The notes: generated from the letters alone by a model not told the origin. 64,000 bases of DNA from Tenacibaculum skagerrakense (GCF_004345825.1 NZ_SLXM01000003.1:227187-291186), one strand, 5' to 3'. Positions 35,263 through 44,295 are shown, counted from the first letter of the stretch. A program made the numbers and translations.

Positions 35263-36237
35263 CTAAAGTATTTTAGCCACTTCTCTTTCTAGGTAATAAT
35301 TACATGGGGTAGAAACCATAGTGAATTGTCCGACTGGATTGATTTCTAAAAAAATATAGTTACCGTTTTTATCCACCATAATATCAGCTGAACCAGTATC
35401 TAAATCTAATTCTTCATAAAGTTTTTTAAGTTTTAATTCTACTGTTTCCGGAAGTTTAAAACTTAGGTTTCTATTTGGTTTAGCATTATTGTACTTTCTA
35501 AAATCTAATTCAGTTTGTTTATCATTTTGAGAAAACACACACATAGAATAAAATTTTCCTTCTAAGTAGAAGACTCTTAACTCGTAACGTTTTTCTACTA
35601 AGTTTTGAAATAATGTAGGCGAAAAATTCTCGGGAAATTCATTTATATTATCTAAACTAACTTTTTCGGTGTATGTATAATATCCATGTTTTTCATTAAA
35701 ATGATATAAGTTGTCTTTTATAGATTTAGTTATTAATTCTCCTTCTTTGTTAATTATTTTTTGAAGTTGACTTTTGTTTGTAACTATAAAAGTTTTAGGA
35801 ACAGAGAGACCTATTTTACTTGCTTTATCAAGTACTTCTAGTTTATTTAAATCCGCATTATACTTTTTGCCAATACTTCTTTTTTGTTCGAGTTTATTAT
35901 GGATAAAGTTTAGTAAGGTCTTGTTCTCGGCTTTTACTATATTTCTTAATTCGTATCCCTCTTCAAGTAAAATATCTTTATCATTAACCATGTAATTAGC
36001 TTTAAAATGGCGCAAACCTAATCCTGATTTTCTATACCATATAGCATCTGATTTATTTAAATCATGTTTTTCTCCATTTACCGTAAAATAAATCTGGTTA
36101 TTTGGAGCATTTAATTCGTTAAACTGAGCTTCGTTTTTGTCTCCATTTATTCTTAAAAAGGCTTTATTATAAAATCTTAGCCATTTACATACGATTGTTG
36201 TTGTATAATCACCTTGTATAGAAAATATGAGCTTCAT
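35263..36237 (-). CDS. gwsG: ATP-grasp peptide maturase of a grasp-with-spasm system (GwsG)
   Basis: The 324-residue protein is an ATP-grasp ligase closely resembling microviridin-type enzymes. ELRVFYLEGKFYSM contains the conserved ELR, DIMVDKNGNYIFLEINPVGQF contains the ExNPxGQ metal and ATP site, and ITKSIKD has a nucleotide-binding Lys. Such enzymes join Asp or Glu side chains to Ser, Thr or Lys side chains. The start follows a large hairpin after the precursor gene. Substrate: the adjacent 73-residue peptide. Confidence 0.88.
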   Translation of the reverse strand: MKLIFSIQGDYTTTIVCKWLRFYNKAFLRINGDKNEAQFNELNAPNNQIYFTVNGEKHDLNKSDAIWYRKSGLGLRHFKANYMVNDKDILLEEGYELRNIVKAENKTLLNFIHNKLEQKRSIGKKYNADLNKLEVLDKASKIGLSVPKTFIVTNKSQLQKIINKEGELITKSIKDNLYHFNEKHGYYTYTEKVSLDNINEFPENFSPTLFQNLVEKRYELRVFYLEGKFYSMCVFSQNDKQTELDFRKYNNAKPNRNLSFKLPETVELKLKKLYEELDLDTGSADIMVDKNGNYIFLEINPVGQFTMVSTPCNYYLEREVAKIL

Positions 36238-36250
36238 GCTTGTTATTTTT

Positions 36251-36281
36251 AATAATAAGCTAGTTTAACTAGCTTATTATT
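36251..36281 (-). terminator. Near-perfect hairpin between precursor and ligase genes
   Basis: AATAATAAGCTAGTT and AACTAGCTTATTATT are 15-base inverted arms around a single centre base. On the minus strand the hairpin follows the precursor stop and is followed by A-rich DNA, not a T run. It is therefore better read as an attenuator or mRNA-stabilising hairpin than as a full terminator. It would keep precursor transcript in excess over enzymes. Confidence 0.55.
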
Positions 36282-36302
36282 TATTTGTTTTTAAAGACTA
36301 CT

Positions 36303-36524
36303 CTATTCGATGTTAGTACCTCCTGATCCTCCAGAAAAATTGGTATCTTCAATTTCCTTATCTGTATCTGTTGAAGTACCACCTGAGTCAGTATCTTTAT
36401 CCCACCCCATACTGTTGGTAGCAGCTGTACTACAATTTGTATCAGTATTAAACAATTGTCCTCCATAAAGACTTGATAAAGATTCTTTTTCAATTTTTTT
36501 TCCAGAAAACTTTTCTAATGACAT
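36303..36524 (-). CDS. gwsA: Grasp-with-spasm RiPP precursor peptide (GwsA)
   Basis: This 73-residue peptide has a short leader, MSLEKFSGKKIEKESL, with the LSSLYGGQ leader end typical of Bacteroidetes Gly-Gly precursors. A core of about 50 residues follows, rich in Ser/Thr (donors) and Asp/Glu (acceptors): TDTNCSTAATNS, DKDTDSGGTSTDTDKE, then Gly/Ser-rich GGSGGTNIE. The composition fits omega-ester cross-linking by the adjacent ATP-grasp ligase. One Cys in the core could serve the SPASM enzyme. An overlapping ORF in another frame is a shadow. Confidence 0.82.
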   Translation of the reverse strand: MSLEKFSGKKIEKESLSSLYGGQLFNTDTNCSTAATNSMGWDKDTDSGGTSTDTDKEIEDTNFSGGSGGTNIE

Positions 36525-36816
36525 AATAATTTAAATTTAATATTCTACCTACTCTATTTTGGCTTTTCAGTATCCGCCTTTGTTAAATTGAATAACTTTA
36601 TAGGAAGTATCATTTGGAATAAAATTGTTACTATGGTAATAAGATTTTTTTACTTCTTAAAGGATTAAATACTATCTTTTGATTATTAACCTTTTGTAAA
36701 TCAGATATGATACCAGCAGATTTTTCTTTTGAAAAAAGAAATAAAGATTAACAAATACTTCATTATTTATTATTCAATAATTATGTATTTTAAGGGTTTA
36801 ATTAACCATTTTTATT

Positions 36817-37833
36817 TTGACTCACGAATTCAAAGACATTATTTACCATGCAAAAAGCAATCAAGAAAAAGGAATTAAAAATGTACTAGCTACCATTGTA
36901 GCTTTAGAAGGTTCGTCTTACAGGAAACCAGGTGTTAGAATGTTACTATCTTCTGACGGAAAAATGGTTGGAGCTGTTAGCGGTGGATGTGTTGAGAAAG
37001 AAGTGCAACGAAGAGCTCAATCGGTCTTTGAATCTGATGTAGCAAAAGTTATGACGTATGATGGACGTTATCGTTTAGGCTGTGAAGGTATTCTATATAT
37101 TCTATTAGAACCTTTCAATATTTCAGATGATTTTTTAAATGATTTTGAATTGTGTTTAAAAAACAGAGATTCGTTTGAAATTGAATCTTCTTACCTCAAA
37201 GAAGATGATTACACCGCAAATATTGGTTCACTAATTAGATTCACAAATTCTGAATATACCTTCTCTCCTACTTTTAACAAATCTACTTTTGAAAGTCATT
37301 TAACATTTAATCAAAAACTACAACCATGTTTCAGGTTGTTGATAATTGGTGGAGAACATGACGCTGTAAAATTATGCATGTCAGCGAGTTTACTTGGTTG
37401 GGAAGTTGATGTAATTACCTCTGAAAAAGATCCTAAACTAATATCCGATTTTCCTGGAGCAAATTCAGTTATTGGTGTATCACCCGAATTAGCTGAGTTA
37501 ACAATTGATAACGATACAGCAGTAGTTTTAATGAATCATAATTATGTAAAAGACTTAAAATATCTTTTAAAGTTAGAACCTTTAAAACCTTTTTATATTG
37601 GGATATTAGGTTCTGCAAAACGTAGAGAACAGTTACAAAATGAATTATTTCATTATGCTCCAGATTTATCAGAGGAATTTTTAGACACAATATACAGTCC
37701 TGCTGGATTGAATATAGGGGCCATTACCCCTGAAGAAATAGCTATTTCTATTATCTCAGAGATTCTTGCAGAAACTAGAAAAAAAACACCTGTTTCTCTT
37801 CGAACTCTTACTGGTAAAATTCATGCAAAGTAA
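36817..37833 (+). CDS. xdhC: XdhC/CoxI family molybdenum cofactor insertion protein
   Basis: The 338-residue protein starts at TTG 36817 (MTHEFKDI), which fits the family start better than any later Met. The N-terminal XdhC/CoxI domain is seen in TIVALEGSSYRKPGVRMLL and AVSGGCVEKEV. The C-terminal Rossmann domain has LLIIGGEHDAV and ILGSAKRREQ. XdhC binds Moco and delivers it, in sulfurated form, to xanthine dehydrogenase-type enzymes. It is the first gene of the Moco operon, with mocA next, one base apart. Confidence 0.87.
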   Translation: MTHEFKDIIYHAKSNQEKGIKNVLATIVALEGSSYRKPGVRMLLSSDGKMVGAVSGGCVEKEVQRRAQSVFESDVAKVMTYDGRYRLGCEGILYILLEPFNISDDFLNDFELCLKNRDSFEIESSYLKEDDYTANIGSLIRFTNSEYTFSPTFNKSTFESHLTFNQKLQPCFRLLIIGGEHDAVKLCMSASLLGWEVDVITSEKDPKLISDFPGANSVIGVSPELAELTIDNDTAVVLMNHNYVKDLKYLLKLEPLKPFYIGILGSAKRREQLQNELFHYAPDLSEEFLDTIYSPAGLNIGAITPEEIAISIISEILAETRKKTPVSLRTLTGKIHAK

Positions 37834-37834
37834 C

Positions 37835-38422
37835 ATGAAAATAGCTACGCTAATTTTAGCTGCTGGATCTTCTTCACGCATGGGAGAATCTAAACAATTA
37901 CTCGCTCTAGGAAACACAACATTACTCGGAAAAGTAATTGAAAATGTTATTCAAATTCCAAATAACCATGTTTTTTGTGTACTTGGTGCTAATGCAACTA
38001 CGGTGAAAGAATCTATTCAAAATTATTCTATAGCTACCATTTTAAATAATGATTATGAGAAAGGTTTATCAACAAGTATCACTTGCGGAATTGGTGTTAT
38101 TTCAAAATTAGCATTTGATGCTGTTATTATTGTATTAGGGGATCAACCAAATGTTTCCTCTGAATATTTAAAACACTTAATAGAAATTGGACATAAGAAA
38201 AAGAATCATATTATAACTTCAAACTATCATGGTAGAAATGGTGTTCCTGCCCTATTCCCTAAAAAATACTTTAAAAATTTAGTAGAATTAGAAGGAGATA
38301 ATGGTGCATCAAAACTTCTAAACAGTAATGATTTTCCTATTTTTACAATGAAAGATGATGTTGATTTGTTTGATGTAGATACAATAACAGATTACAATAA
38401 ATTGATTACAAAGAAATTATGA
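37835..38422 (+). CDS. mocA: Molybdenum cofactor nucleotidyltransferase (MocA-like)
   Basis: The start is the ATG at 37835 (MKIATLILAAGSSSRMG), one base after the xdhC stop; the 195-residue protein is a MobA/MocA-type NTP transferase. LAAGSSSRMGESKQLL is the nucleotide-binding motif, and VLGDQPNVSS the second metal and cofactor site. In this context it probably makes Mo-molybdopterin cytosine dinucleotide for xanthine-dehydrogenase-family enzymes. Its stop overlaps the moeA start by 4 bases (ATGA). Confidence 0.87.
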   Translation: MKIATLILAAGSSSRMGESKQLLALGNTTLLGKVIENVIQIPNNHVFCVLGANATTVKESIQNYSIATILNNDYEKGLSTSITCGIGVISKLAFDAVIIVLGDQPNVSSEYLKHLIEIGHKKKNHIITSNYHGRNGVPALFPKKYFKNLVELEGDNGASKLLNSNDFPIFTMKDDVDLFDVDTITDYNKLITKKL

Positions 38423-39591
38423 TTTCAGTAACTAAAGCAATAAAACTTATTGAAAATACTTCTGATAAAATGCCAGCTAAAAAAAAGCCTATAGAAAAGG
38501 TTTTAGGAGCTGTTTTAGCAGAAGATATAATATCTCCTATAAATATGCCGCCGTTTAAACAATCTTCTATGGATGGATATGCTTTTATTCATTCTGAGAA
38601 TACTGAGTTTAAAATAAAAGGAGAAGTTCCGGCTGGAAGCTCAGAAAATTTTGAAATAAGTGTAAACAAAGCAATCAGAATATTTACTGGTTCTCGAATT
38701 CCTAATGATGCCGATACCGTTGTAATGCAAGAACATACCACTCGTAAAGGTAATCAACTCATCATAAATAAAATACCAGAAAAAGGCGCAAATGTTCGTC
38801 CTATTGGTAATCAAATACAAAAAGGAGAAATCGCATTAAAAAAAGGTACTTTGTTAAATGAAGCTGCCATTGGTTTTTTAGCTGGATTAGGAATTCCTGA
38901 GGTTAATGTTTATAAAAAACCTAGAGTTAGTATTTTAGTAACAGGAAACGAATTACAAGAGGTTGGAAATCAACTACAAGAAGGCCAAGTATATGATAGT
39001 AATTCAATTACGTTAAAACTAGCTTTAAAACGATTAGGAATTAACAAAGTAACTACAGCTAAAGTAAAAGATACGTACAAAGCAACTTATAAAGCAATTA
39101 GTAAACATCTTAAAAAATCAGACATCATCTTAATTTCTGGTGGAATTTCGGTTGGTGATTATGATTTTGTTCAAAAAGCACTGATTGATAATGATGTAAA
39201 TGAAATTTTTTATAAAGTAAATCAAAAACCTGGGAAACCTCTGTGGTTTGGCTCAAAAGAAAACACTAAAGTTTTTGCATTACCAGGAAATCCTGCTTCT
39301 AGTTTAAGCTGTTTTTATGTATATGTACTTCCTTTAGTAAGAACATCTTTAGGAGTAGAAAATCCTTATTTACCTAAAAGTACTGCAGTAGCTACTTCTG
39401 ATATTAAAAATATACATGGTAAGACCTTATTTTTAAAAGGAAATGTAGAAAATGGTGAAGCAACATTATTAGATGGACAAGCTTCTTCCATGTTGAAATC
39501 TTTCGCAATTTGTAATGCTTTATTAGTCGTACCTGATGATGTAACTTTGATAAAAAAAGGAGAAATTATCGAATATATAAAATTGAATTAA
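38419..39591 (+). CDS. moeA: Molybdopterin molybdotransferase MoeA
   Basis: The 390-residue protein inserts molybdate into adenylylated molybdopterin. Motifs: SSMDGYAF (family hallmark), GSRIPNDADTVVMQE, SILVTGNELQEVG, LISGGISVGDYDF, and ALPGNPASSLSCF. The length is normal for the family (about 400). It overlaps mocA by 4 bases and the permease gene by one base (TAATG), so translation is coupled in a row. Confidence 0.93.
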   Translation: MISVTKAIKLIENTSDKMPAKKKPIEKVLGAVLAEDIISPINMPPFKQSSMDGYAFIHSENTEFKIKGEVPAGSSENFEISVNKAIRIFTGSRIPNDADTVVMQEHTTRKGNQLIINKIPEKGANVRPIGNQIQKGEIALKKGTLLNEAAIGFLAGLGIPEVNVYKKPRVSILVTGNELQEVGNQLQEGQVYDSNSITLKLALKRLGINKVTTAKVKDTYKATYKAISKHLKKSDIILISGGISVGDYDFVQKALIDNDVNEIFYKVNQKPGKPLWFGSKENTKVFALPGNPASSLSCFYVYVLPLVRTSLGVENPYLPKSTAVATSDIKNIHGKTLFLKGNVENGEATLLDGQASSMLKSFAICNALLVVPDDVTLIKKGEIIEYIKLN

Positions 39592-40337
39592 TGGAATTTC
39601 TTCAAACGAATATTCTCGTTCTATTTTTAATCGTTTTAGCCATTGTAGCTTTTTTATATGCAAGTGTCGGACATGGGGGTGCTAGCGGATATTTGGCCTT
39701 AATGGCTTTGTTTGCATTTCCAACTATAGTAATGAAACCAACAGCTTTGTTACTGAACATTTTTGTTTCGGGAATTTCATTTTGGTTTTTTAGAAAGAAT
39801 GACCATTTCAAGTGGAAACTCTTTTATCCATTTGCCATTTCATCAATTCCTATGGCATTTGTTGGCGGCTATATTTCTGTAAATGCTACACTCTATAAAC
39901 AAATTTTAGGTGTTTTTTTAATAGTTGCTATTTTACGAATGTTAAATGTTTTTGGAAAAGAATTGACAATTATAAAAGAGAATAATCTAGTACTTTCATT
40001 ATTAATTGGAGCTTTTATAGGCTTGTTTTCTGGTATGATAGGAATTGGTGGAGGAATCATTTTAAGTCCTGTAATCCTTCTCTTAGGTTGGGGAACCATG
40101 AAACAAGCAGCAGCAGTATCGGCTTTATTTATTTTTGTGAATTCTATTGCAGGAATTATTGGTTTTCATTTTAAAGGAGGAGTAATTCCTAGCGAAGCGT
40201 GGTATTTTATTCCAGTAGCCATTATTGGTGGAAGTTTAGGAGCCTTGTATGGAAGTCAGAAATTTAATGTTACGGTTTTAAAATATGTATTAGCGGGAGT
40301 TTTAACAATTGCTTCTGTGAAATTATTTTTAATTTAG
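39591..40337 (+). CDS. TauE/SafE family permease in the Moco operon
   Basis: The 248-residue membrane protein has about seven to eight hydrophobic helices. The two TauE/SafE half-motifs are visible: ASVGHGGASGYLALM near residue 25 and SGMIGIGGGIILSPV near residue 148. Family members export or import sulfite, sulfonates or other organic anions. Between moeA and moaD a role in moving molybdate, sulfite or thiosulfate is possible. It overlaps moeA by one base. Confidence 0.82.
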   Translation: MEFLQTNILVLFLIVLAIVAFLYASVGHGGASGYLALMALFAFPTIVMKPTALLLNIFVSGISFWFFRKNDHFKWKLFYPFAISSIPMAFVGGYISVNATLYKQILGVFLIVAILRMLNVFGKELTIIKENNLVLSLLIGAFIGLFSGMIGIGGGIILSPVILLLGWGTMKQAAAVSALFIFVNSIAGIIGFHFKGGVIPSEAWYFIPVAIIGGSLGALYGSQKFNVTVLKYVLAGVLTIASVKLFLI

Positions 40338-40341
40338 ATGT

Positions 40342-40575
40342 ATGGAAGTTAAATATTTCGGAGAAATAGCAGAAAGAACAAATACAACATCACAACATAT
40401 TTCATTAGAAAAGAAAAGTTTATTCAAACTACTATCTTTTCTTAAAGATACTTATGGTATCGAATCAAATGATATTCATATAGCTGTAAATCATAACTTA
40501 GTATCAAAAGAAACTGATTTAGAGTTTAAGGAAACAGATGAAATAGCTATACTATCTCCTTTTGCAGGCGGATAG
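40342..40575 (+). CDS. moaD: Molybdopterin synthase small subunit MoaD
   Basis: This 77-residue ubiquitin-like protein ends in the required Gly-Gly (SPFAGG). It carries sulfur as thiocarboxylate, passed to precursor Z with MoaE. KYFGEIAERT and DEIAILSPFAGG match the family. No moeB is seen in the window, so MoaD activation must use a protein encoded elsewhere. It starts 4 bases after the permease stop. Confidence 0.9.
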   Translation: MEVKYFGEIAERTNTTSQHISLEKKSLFKLLSFLKDTYGIESNDIHIAVNHNLVSKETDLEFKETDEIAILSPFAGG

Positions 40576-40649
40576 TTTTTAATATAACCAAGATAATCAA
40601 CCAAAATAATAAACACATTAGTTCATAACTAATTGTTGAATCAACATAA

Positions 40650-41087
40650 ATGAGCAAAAAGAAATCAGTATTTATTCAGGGAGAAATTACCTCAGATTTT
40701 ATAGCAAATGCGATAGCAAAACACCAAACTAAAACTGAAATTGGTGCACACAATATATTTTTAGGCCAAGTAAGGAAAGATATTGTTGATGATAAGACAG
40801 TAGCTGCAATTGAATTTTCACGCTATGAAGAAATGGCAAATGAAAAATTGCATACAATAAGAGAGGAAACTTTTGAAAAGTATAATCTTACTTGCATGCA
40901 CATTTATCATAGTTTAGGAACTGTACAAACAGGCGGTGTTTGTTTTTTTGTATTTGTATCAGCTCCTCACCGACCTCAAGTATATGAAGCAACTGAATAT
41001 ATTGTAAACAGAGTTAAAAGTGAAGTTCCTATTTTTGGTAAAGAGTTATTTGAAGAAGGAACTCATCAATGGAAAAAGAATATATAA
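40650..41087 (+). CDS. moaE: Molybdopterin synthase large subunit MoaE
   Basis: The 145-residue protein has the MoaE fold: GAHNIFLGQVRKD (with catalytic Arg), ISFSRYEEMA-type sequence as EFSRYEEMANEK, CMHIYHSLGTVQTG, and VFVSAPHRPQVYEA. GKELFEEGTHQWKKN near the end carries the conserved Lys residues for binding the substrate. It adds both dithiolene sulfurs from MoaD. Its stop overlaps the moaC start codon of the next gene by one base. Confidence 0.92.
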   Translation: MSKKKSVFIQGEITSDFIANAIAKHQTKTEIGAHNIFLGQVRKDIVDDKTVAAIEFSRYEEMANEKLHTIREETFEKYNLTCMHIYHSLGTVQTGGVCFFVFVSAPHRPQVYEATEYIVNRVKSEVPIFGKELFEEGTHQWKKNI

Positions 41088-41992
41088 TGGTTGATATCAC
41101 GCATAAATCAAATACGTTAAGAATTGCTACGGCTCAAGCTATTGTAAAAGTAAGTAGTGAGAAAACAATAACCGCAATTCAAAATGGCACCGTTCCTAAA
41201 GGAGATGTTTTTTCAATGAGTAAAGCAGCTGGTTTATTAGCTGTAAAAAAAACACCTGAGCTCCTACCCGATTGTCACCCAATGCCAATAGAGTTTACTG
41301 GAGTTGCATATGAAATTTATGAATTGAGTATACAAATAAAAGTTACGGTAAAAACTATCTATAAAACGGGCGTTGAAGTTGAGGCAATGCATGGTGCAAG
41401 TGTTGTAGCGCTAAACATGTATGACATGTTAAAACCTATTGATAAAGGTGTAGAGATTGAAAATATTAAGTTACTAGAAAAAAAAGGAGGAAAAAGTTCA
41501 TACCCGATTGCTGATGCTTCAGGTATTAATGCTGCTGTTATTGTTTGCTCTGATTCCATTTCACAAGGAGTTGGAAAAGATACATCTGGAGAAGTGATTA
41601 AAAATAAGCTTGCTCAATTTCAAATAACTACTAATGAAAGCATAATTATTCCTGATGATATTTCCAGTATTCAAAATACTGTTAAAGAATTAGTTAAAAC
41701 AAATAATCTTATCATTATTACTGGAGGAACCGGTATTTCTCCAAAAGATGTTACTCCAGAAGCTGTTCTTCCACTTATAGAAAAACGTTTGTCTGGAGTT
41801 GAAGAGACTATTCGAAGATACGGACAAGATAGAATGCCTTTTGCCATGTTGTCAAGAAGTGTTGTAGGAACATTTCAAAATAGTATCATAATGGCATTGC
41901 CTGGATCAAGTAAAGGTGTGGCTGAATCGTTAGACGCTGTTTTACCGCATTTATTTCATAGTTTTAAAGTACTAACTGGAGCGAGACATTAA
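41087..41992 (+). CDS. moaCB: Bifunctional Moco biosynthesis protein MoaCB (MoaC-MoaB fusion)
   Basis: The start at 41087 (MVDITHK) overlaps the moaE stop by one base, as elsewhere in this operon; 41069 is possible but would overlap by 19. Residues 1-150 are MoaC, cyclic pyranopterin monophosphate synthase, with LLPDCHPMPIEF and VEVEAMHGASVVALNMYDM. Residues 155-301 are MoaB/MogA-like with VIVCSDSISQG and ITGGTGISPKDVTPEAV, likely MPT adenylylation. The fusion is 301 residues and known from Bacteroidota. Confidence 0.93.
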   Translation: MVDITHKSNTLRIATAQAIVKVSSEKTITAIQNGTVPKGDVFSMSKAAGLLAVKKTPELLPDCHPMPIEFTGVAYEIYELSIQIKVTVKTIYKTGVEVEAMHGASVVALNMYDMLKPIDKGVEIENIKLLEKKGGKSSYPIADASGINAAVIVCSDSISQGVGKDTSGEVIKNKLAQFQITTNESIIIPDDISSIQNTVKELVKTNNLIIITGGTGISPKDVTPEAVLPLIEKRLSGVEETIRRYGQDRMPFAMLSRSVVGTFQNSIIMALPGSSKGVAESLDAVLPHLFHSFKVLTGARH

Positions 41993-41995
41993 TTA

Positions 41996-43000
41996 ATGCA
42001 AGAATCATCAAACATATTAACAGATAGTTTTGGAAGACATCATAGCTATTTACGCATTTCACTAACTGAAAAGTGTAATCTAAGATGTACGTATTGCATG
42101 CCTGAAAATGGCGTTGTTTTAAGTCCAAAAAAGCAATTAATGACAACACAAGAAGTTATGGATATTGCACAGTTATTTGTTAAAAATGGAGTAACTAAAA
42201 TCAGACTTACAGGCGGTGAACCCTTGTTACGAAAAGATTTTCCAGAAATTATAACAGCTTTATCTAAATTACCAGTTCATTTATCGTTAACTACCAATGC
42301 TATTTTAGTTGATAGACATATTGAAACGTTTAAAAAAAGCAATCTAAAAGCGATAAATGTTAGTTTAGATACCTTAATTCCTGCTAAGTTTAATACCATA
42401 ACCAAAAGGGATCAATTCAACAAAGCCTATGATAATATTAAGCTACTTCTTAATCATAATTTTAATGTGAAACTAAATGTTGTTTTGATTAAAGGATTTA
42501 ATGATGATGAGATAATTGACTTTATAAATTTTACTAAAAACGAACATATTACAGTTCGTTTTATCGAGTTTATGCCTTTTGATGGGAATAATTGGGATAC
42601 CTGTAAAATAGTATCTTACAAAGATATTTTAGACAAAGTTGAAGAATATTATTTACCTTCTAATGTTACCATGTTGACTAATGAAAAGAATTTTACAGCT
42701 CGAAATTTTAAAATAAAAGGCTTTACAGGAACTTTTGGAATTATTAGTACCGTAACCAATCCTTTTTGTGATAGTTGTAATAGAATTCGTTTAACAGCCA
42801 ATGGAAAATTAAAAAACTGTTTGTTTTCTACTACAGAAACAGATTTGTTAACTCCGTTTAGAGAAAACCAACAAATTGAACCAATTATTCAAGCAGCTAT
42901 TCAAAAAAAGAAGGCAGTTCGTTCTGGCATGACTTCAATTAATGATTTTAAAAACCTTACGAATCATGATAATCGCAGTATGATTACTATTGGAGGTTAA
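41996..43000 (+). CDS. moaA: GTP 3',8-cyclase MoaA
   Basis: The 334-residue radical-SAM enzyme starts Moco synthesis from GTP. The N-terminal Fe-S motif is CNLRCTYC (Cys27, Cys31, Cys34), and SAM binding uses LTGGEPLLR. The C-terminal second cluster has CDSCNRIRL and KNC. The chain ends in the required Gly-Gly (ITIGG). It starts 3 bases after the moaCB stop and is the last gene of the operon, convergent with the aminotransferase gene 16 bases away. Confidence 0.95.
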   Translation: MQESSNILTDSFGRHHSYLRISLTEKCNLRCTYCMPENGVVLSPKKQLMTTQEVMDIAQLFVKNGVTKIRLTGGEPLLRKDFPEIITALSKLPVHLSLTTNAILVDRHIETFKKSNLKAINVSLDTLIPAKFNTITKRDQFNKAYDNIKLLLNHNFNVKLNVVLIKGFNDDEIIDFINFTKNEHITVRFIEFMPFDGNNWDTCKIVSYKDILDKVEEYYLPSNVTMLTNEKNFTARNFKIKGFTGTFGIISTVTNPFCDSCNRIRLTANGKLKNCLFSTTETDLLTPFRENQQIEPIIQAAIQKKKAVRSGMTSINDFKNLTNHDNRSMITIGG

Positions 43001-43016
43001 ATTATAAAGTTTTGTA

Positions 43017-44144
43017 TTAGATAGCACATAATTTTTCTGCAGCAGCCAACAAAGTTTCATCTGTTTTTGCGAAACAAAACCTAAGCATGTGTTTATCTGT
43101 AGCATCTTCATAAAATACAGAAATAGGAATAGCAGCTACACCATGCTTCGTAATTAATTCTTTGGCAAATTCTGTATCATTCTTCTTACTTATTTCTCCA
43201 TAGTTTACTACCTGAAAATAGGTGCCTTCAGAAGGTAGTATTTCAAATTTACTTTCTCTTAAAGCATCTTGAAAAAGTGTTCTCTTCTTTGCATACATCT
43301 TTGATATTTCATCAAAATCAACCACATTCAAATATTCTGAAATTACATGTTGCGAAATACTATTTACACTAAACACTAAAAATTGATGTACTTTTTTAAT
43401 CTCTTTCATCAAGTGTTTAGGTGCAATTAAATAACCTACTTTCCAACCTGTTACATGTAATGATTTTCCGAAGGAAGAAGCTATAATGGCTTTTTCTCTT
43501 AATTTTGGGCGAGTGTTTACTGAAATATGCTGGTGTTTAAATGAAATGTATTCATACACCTCATCACTTAACAAAACTATTTGAGAATGCTTATCTAGAA
43601 TCGTTTCTAAGTTTTGATAATCCTCTTCACTCCAAATTTTACCAGTTGGATTGTGCGGATTATTTACAACAATCATTTTAGTTTTATGACTAATAGCCTC
43701 TTCAATTCTATTGAAATTCGGAGAATAATCATCATTTAAAGAAACGCGTACAGGATTCCCTCCTGCTACCAAAACAGATGGCTCGTAACTATCATAACTT
43801 GGATCTAAAATGATAACCTCATCACCACTTTTAATCAGTGTGTTAATCGTAGTAAAAATTCCTTGTGTTGCTCCAGTGGTAATTAATAATTCAGAAGCTG
43901 AATCTATAATTCTTTGGTAATTTTTATAAGTTAAAGTGGTAATTTTCTCCAACAAAGAAGGTAAACCAACCATTGGAGTATACTGATGAATATTCTCAAT
44001 TAATAATCGATTAGTTATTTCTAGTAACCTCCCATCTACTGGAAAATTTGGAAAACCTTGTGATAAGTTAATCGCCTTATGCTCATTAGCCAATTGCGAC
44101 ATTACAGAAAAAATACTTGCAGAAGTGTTCGGTAGTTTAGACAT
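43017..44144 (-). CDS. Class I/II pyridoxal-phosphate aminotransferase (methionine aminotransferase-like)
   Basis: The 375-residue fold type I enzyme shows NLSQGFPNFP near residue 27, the PLP-binding Lys in SFGKSLHVTGWKVGY (family pattern SxSKxxxxxGxRxG), NNPHNPTGKIW, and FCFAK near the end with the carboxylate-binding Arg. It best resembles YbdL-type methionine aminotransferases, which act late in methionine salvage. Substrate choice among aromatic and sulfur amino acids is not fixed. It is monocistronic. Confidence 0.87.
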   Translation of the reverse strand: MSKLPNTSASIFSVMSQLANEHKAINLSQGFPNFPVDGRLLEITNRLLIENIHQYTPMVGLPSLLEKITTLTYKNYQRIIDSASELLITTGATQGIFTTINTLIKSGDEVIILDPSYDSYEPSVLVAGGNPVRVSLNDDYSPNFNRIEEAISHKTKMIVVNNPHNPTGKIWSEEDYQNLETILDKHSQIVLLSDEVYEYISFKHQHISVNTRPKLREKAIIASSFGKSLHVTGWKVGYLIAPKHLMKEIKKVHQFLVFSVNSISQHVISEYLNVVDFDEISKMYAKKRTLFQDALRESKFEILPSEGTYFQVVNYGEISKKNDTEFAKELITKHGVAAIPISVFYEDATDKHMLRFCFAKTDETLLAAAEKLCAI

Positions 44145-44287
44145 ATTTGGTATAAAATCTTGATATACGAAAATAGGATTTTGATTCTAAAAACTACGCC
44201 TTATTGATTTGAACGCTACTATTTTTTTAATCTAATGTATTTCAAAACGTTAACATTTCTTTCACGAATATAAAGTCTTATAATTTT

Positions 44288-44295
44288 TAAATTTG
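44288..44295 (+). promoter_or_regulatory. -7 box for the secreted two-gene unit
   Basis: TAAATTTG matches TAnnTTTG and lies 17 bases before ATG 44313. No convincing TTG element is seen at the right distance. Confidence 0.4.

Noticed and set aside
36281..36493. 70-residue ORF overlapping the RiPP precursor in another frame
   Set aside because: It lies inside gwsA, whose frame carries the leader and core pattern; the other frame has no such features.
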